A stretch of DNA of 64,000 bases from Phycisphaerales bacterium. GTDB taxonomy: Bacteria; Planctomycetota; Phycisphaerae; UBA1845. The position numbers were made by a program, and so were the translations under genes. This document shows, piece by piece, positions 61,056 through 64,000 of this stretch (the stretch's first letter is position 1; every line of letters begins with the position of its first letter). A model generated the notes under the pieces. The model was not told the origin of the DNA. It ran no database searches and worked only from the letters and a program-made list of their open reading frames with translations. The stretch spans positions 105,573 to 169,572 of the forward strand of contig JACKHH010000004.1 in assembly GCA_020639095.1 (NCBI GenBank), given 5' to 3'.

Positions 61056-61142
61056 CACAGGCAGTCTCGCCGATGCCCCGCGCCGTTGCGTGATGTTGCC
61101 GTGCTCGCTACACTTCGCGACCAAGACGGCTCAGGACACTCG

Positions 61143-62399
61143 ATGCGGACCACTGCCGGACGGCTTGCCAACTTGCGATTCCTAAAACAACCTGACACGA
61201 GCAAGGACGGTGCGATTCAACGCGGGGGCGGTGCGCTCTGCCGCTGTACGCATTATGTCTGTTGCGCGCTGGTCGTTGCGGCATTTGTCACCGTTGGTCA
61301 GACCGGGTGTGCGCCTGCGTGGAAGTACAGCTATATCGACGCTGAGCGAACGGCGGCTGATACCGCGAGCGACCTGCTCATCTGCTATCGCGACCACCTC
61401 GACCTGGGCTCTGCCGATCTTGAGGATGCATTAAAGTCGGCGGAACTCGCGCCGATGATCAAGAACTTCGTACGCTGTTCGCTGGTTTCCGCGTACGCCC
61501 CGAACCGCGCGTACATGGCACAGTTCGGCGTGACTTCACCGCCGGGCGTCGTCGTCGTGCATTCCGACGGCACGTACCACGCGTTGACCGAGAACCTGAC
61601 GCCCGACGGTATTCGCGACTTCCTCGCGTCCGCGAAGGCACCGGGCTCCAAGCCGCAGCGCAACACGTCGGTTCCCCGCCCCACCGATTACCTGCTCCGC
61701 GCCGAGGGCGTGTACGAGACCGCCGTCGATCGGGCGCAGCGTCTGAATCGCAACCTGCTGATCGTCTACAAGTGGTGGCTCGACGAGGATTCGACGAAGC
61801 TCATCGCACGGATGTCGCGGCCCGAGGTGGCGGCGCAGTGTACGAATACGGTGAACTGCGTGCTCGACTGGGACTTCATCCCCAACCGCGGCCATGTCGC
61901 GCAGTACGGTGTGCAAGAGTACCCGGCAATCATCATCGTGCATCGCGACGGCACATCGGACGTGCTTCAGGGATTGGCGCCGGTCGATCGCATCATTGGT
62001 TTTCTCGACAACGCATTGGGCAACGGAACGGCGGCCTCGGCGACGAACGTGCAACTCAGTTCCGCCAAACCGGGTTGGCGCTGGTCCACTGAACCCGAGT
62101 TCGCAGCCAATCGCGCCCGCGATGGCCGCACCGGGCTGTTTATGTTCTTCCACTCCGCGACGCAGGACGAATCGGTGCGGGCGATGCGGCTGCTGCAATC
62201 CAACTCAGCCGATACCCTGCTCGCCGACACGGTGCGCTGTAGCGTCGACGCCGCACAGTTCCCCGACCAACTCGCAGCCTACAACGTTGACGTGCTGCCA
62301 GCATGCGTAGGCGTCCGCCCAGACGGCACAAGCATCGCGCGGCAAGGCAATATCACGTTCGACGACCTCACCGCGATTCGGAACTTTCTCGAAAAGTGA
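61143..62399 (+). CDS. Exported or anchored protein with three thioredoxin-like repeats lacking CxxC
   Basis: 418 residues from the ATG at 61143. A hydrophobic segment (~39-55: YVCCALVVAAFVTVGQTG) ending in Gly-Cys suggests a signal or lipoprotein anchor, with a long N-terminal leader. Three similar ~90-120-residue units follow, each with a strand-loop ending in a conserved acidic/Gly pattern (APNRAYMAQFGVTSPPGVVV; IPNRGHVAQYGVQEYPAIII; FPDQLAAYNVDVLPACVGVR) followed by RDGT/SDGT. This is the thioredoxin C-terminal half; the cis-Pro position is kept but no CxxC occurs. It may be a binding scaffold. Function unknown. Confidence 0.65.
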   Translation: MRTTAGRLANLRFLKQPDTSKDGAIQRGGGALCRCTHYVCCALVVAAFVTVGQTGCAPAWKYSYIDAERTAADTASDLLICYRDHLDLGSADLEDALKSAELAPMIKNFVRCSLVSAYAPNRAYMAQFGVTSPPGVVVVHSDGTYHALTENLTPDGIRDFLASAKAPGSKPQRNTSVPRPTDYLLRAEGVYETAVDRAQRLNRNLLIVYKWWLDEDSTKLIARMSRPEVAAQCTNTVNCVLDWDFIPNRGHVAQYGVQEYPAIIIVHRDGTSDVLQGLAPVDRIIGFLDNALGNGTAASATNVQLSSAKPGWRWSTEPEFAANRARDGRTGLFMFFHSATQDESVRAMRLLQSNSADTLLADTVRCSVDAAQFPDQLAAYNVDVLPACVGVRPDGTSIARQGNITFDDLTAIRNFLEK

Positions 62400-62593
62400 G
62401 AAGGTGGGAAAGTGCGAAGGCTTGAGACCTGAGGCTTGAGGCTTGAGGTCGAGAGTGTGGCGTCTTTCTCGATTTCGACGTTCGACCTTTGACTTTCGAC
62501 CTGCGACCATTCGAACGAGCGTGCGCGCGCGGCGAACTGTGTGCCGTCATCGAACGCTCTGCATTCTGCACGCTGAACTCTGCACTCAACCCC

Positions 62594-63712
62594 CTATCGC
62601 AAATGCATCGGCGGTATCTGCCTTGGCAATTCGCCGCGGTAGTTGCTCGTTGGCCGATATGCCGTGCCTTCCCGCATCTGCTCGATGATGTGTGCGCACC
62701 ACCCCGCGGTCCGGCTGACCACGAACAGCGGTGTGGTCAGTTCGACGGGCAGCCCCAGGACCTGCATCGCGATGGCTCGTGGGAGCCCCAGGTTCGGTAG
62801 TGTGCCGCGGCGGTTCGACACGGCATCACGGATGGCGTCGTAGATGTCCATCAACCGGTCCATGCCGCGTACATTGGCAGTTTCACGCACCTTCGCTTCG
62901 AGAATGACCGCGCGGGGATCGCCTTCGGGATAGATCGCGTGTCCGAAACCGGGCAGCGACTCGCGTTTCTCCAGCGCCGATTCGACGAACGTTTGCGCGT
63001 CTTGAACGGTGGCGAAGCGGCCCAGCAATTCGTTGATCTGCATGCACTCCGCGTCCGCGGGCGCGCCGCACAACGTCGCGATCGCCGCCACCATGGACGA
63101 GAGCAAATCCTGTCCGCCGGACACAGCCACGCGCGCGGCGAACGTCGGTGTGCTGAAACCATGCTCGGCACTGAGCACGAGCATCAGGTCGAGCAACTTC
63201 TGGCCCGCTTCGTCCGGCTCCTTGCCGGTGAGTTGATAGAACAACTGAGCGGCGTGCGTCAGCCCCGGCCTGGGATCGAGCGGTTCGCTGTGTTTCGTGA
63301 AGCGGTAACGTGCAGCCACCAGTGACGCGGTCGATGCTGTGATCCAGATTGCGCGTCGCCGAGCATCGTCGATCGTTGTTCCGCGCGTCGGGTCGAAATG
63401 CCCGAGCAGCGACACGGTCGTCCGCAGCACGTTCATCAACGGCGCGTCGGTCGGTATCGAACGCAGCGTCGCCGTCACCTGTCGCGGCAGGCGGCGATAT
63501 TCCATCAACGTATCGTGCAGGATCGAGAGCTGCCGCCGGCTGGGCAACTCACCGTAAACCATGAGGTGCAGAACTTCTTCGTAGCGCGCGTTGCCCGCCA
63601 AATCCGCGATGGCGTATCCGCGATACCGCAGCCCCTCAGGTCCCAGTGACGAGATTGCGGTCTCACCCGCAACCGCACCAACGAGTCCAGGTTTGAAAGT
63701 CGTATCGCCCAT
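62594..63712 (-). CDS. Citrate/2-methylcitrate synthase homologue lacking the catalytic Asp
   Basis: 372 residues from the ATG at 63712 (GGGGGGAAGTGGAG precedes; a GTG at 63784 overlapping the prpB stop is an alternative). Family motifs: GLRYRGYAIADLA, EEVLHLMVYGELP, the first catalytic His184 in SAEHGFS, the second His258 in PGFGHAIYPEGDPRA, SRTAGWCAHIIEQ and the final RPTSNYRG. The segment equal to N-V-D-F-Y-S, which carries the catalytic Asp in citrate synthases, reads Asn307-Leu-Gly309-Leu-Pro-Arg, so that Asp is absent. The gene follows prpB in the same operon, pointing to the methylcitrate cycle; alternatively the enzyme has a changed reaction. Confidence 0.85.
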   Translation of the reverse strand: MGDTTFKPGLVGAVAGETAISSLGPEGLRYRGYAIADLAGNARYEEVLHLMVYGELPSRRQLSILHDTLMEYRRLPRQVTATLRSIPTDAPLMNVLRTTVSLLGHFDPTRGTTIDDARRRAIWITASTASLVAARYRFTKHSEPLDPRPGLTHAAQLFYQLTGKEPDEAGQKLLDLMLVLSAEHGFSTPTFAARVAVSGGQDLLSSMVAAIATLCGAPADAECMQINELLGRFATVQDAQTFVESALEKRESLPGFGHAIYPEGDPRAVILEAKVRETANVRGMDRLMDIYDAIRDAVSNRRGTLPNLGLPRAIAMQVLGLPVELTTPLFVVSRTAGWCAHIIEQMREGTAYRPTSNYRGELPRQIPPMHLR

Positions 63713-63780
63713 CGCTCCACTTCCCCCCGCAACGAACAACCCGGCACCGCGCGCGACGCCGCGTCCGCGAGGAAGCAGCG

Positions 63781-64000
63781 TCACCGCGTAGGATCATAGC
63801 CCAGCAATTCGTACAATTCTTGGCGCGTCTGCATGTCGTCAACGAGCGACGCTTGCGTGCCCGCCTTGTGCAACTTGGCGAGCGCATCTGCAATCGTTTT
63901 CATCGCGAGACGCTGAAGTGTGACGGGATAGATGATGATCCGATAACCCATGTCGGCGAGTTCGTCAGCCGGCAGCAATGGCGATTTGCCAAACTCGGTC
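63781..64000 (-). CDS. prpB: Methylisocitrate lyase (PrpB), C-terminal part (5' truncated by window)
   Basis: Only the last 72 residues are inside the window; the frame is open through base 64000. It reads TEFGKSPLLPADELADMGYR, then IIIYPVTLQRLAMKTI and ends in MQTRQELYELLGYD, the conserved C-terminus of PrpB. The complete enzyme cleaves 2-methylisocitrate to pyruvate and succinate in propionate degradation. The stop overlaps the start region of the citrate synthase homologue, supporting a prp operon. Confidence 0.9.
   Translation of the reverse strand, partial: TEFGKSPLLPADELADMGYRIIIYPVTLQRLAMKTIADALAKLHKAGTQASLVDDMQTRQELYELLGYDPTR

Overview
The window is a GC-rich chromosomal segment from a planctomycete, most likely of the Phycisphaerae type. 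The main evidence is a secreted endonuclease I protein ending in a dockerin-like pair of Asp-rich calcium loops around a Cys-Leu-Ser-Gly-Pro stretch. Supporting evidence is the large share of secreted or multi-domain proteins, a BlaI/M56 pair, a two-NfeD plus flotillin locus, and many short dispersed palindromic repeats between genes. No phage, integrase, transposase, rRNA or CRISPR array was seen. The window ends inside genes on both sides (a tricorn-like protease at the left, a PrpB-type lyase at the right).

Layout. 0-8 kb: tricorn protease end, an ArsR/SRPBCC pair with a clear operator-like palindrome, D-aminoacyl-tRNA deacylase behind a WYL regulator, a membrane protein, a TIM-barrel isomerase and an acyl-CoA dehydrogenase homologue. 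8-19 kb: MazG, an FHA-GAF-PP2C phosphatase, a secreted Cys-phosphatase/alpha-beta-hydrolase fusion, divergent NfeD-NfeD-FloA membrane genes, Maf, DUF2062, an aminoacyl-tRNA-protein transferase and a DUF554 protein. 19-25 kb: an exopolysaccharide cluster (glycosyltransferase, tyrosine autokinase, Wza-type lipoprotein, divergent ExeA-like ATPase). 25-34 kb: an acidic exported protein, an M48 protease, an active-site-variant FolD, the exported endonuclease and a PAS-GGDEF protein. 34-42 kb: sugar transporter plus ROK kinase, divergent from a 1301-residue GH38 mannosidase, then an M2/M3-like peptidase and tRNA-Asp. 42-48 kb: PBP4-type carboxypeptidase, EamA transporter, malic enzyme. 48-56 kb: a four-gene TPR - ExbB - ExbD - beta-propeller operon. 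56-60 kb: BlaI and an M56 protein without a penicillin-binding sensor. 60-64 kb: redoxin, a triple-thioredoxin-fold protein without CxxC, and citrate/2-methylcitrate synthase behind prpB.

The most interesting system is the 47.9-56.0 kb operon. Its last gene joins a periplasmic PD40 propeller, two further membrane helices, a roughly 400-residue Pro/Ala-rich linker and two C-terminal beta domains. Its third membrane helix carries Ser420-x-x-x-His424, the spacing used by TonB and TolA to couple to ExbB/TolQ. With ExbB, ExbD and an exported TPR protein next to it, this looks like a Tol/TonB-type energised envelope machine in which TolB-like and TolA/TonB-like parts are fused. The same operon has two hairpin-ended, roughly 110-125 bp repeat elements in its spacers, a third just after its last gene, and a solo hairpin upstream. 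Other noteworthy points are enzymes with substituted catalytic residues (FolD and the citrate synthase homologue) and several families of miniature inverted-repeat elements.
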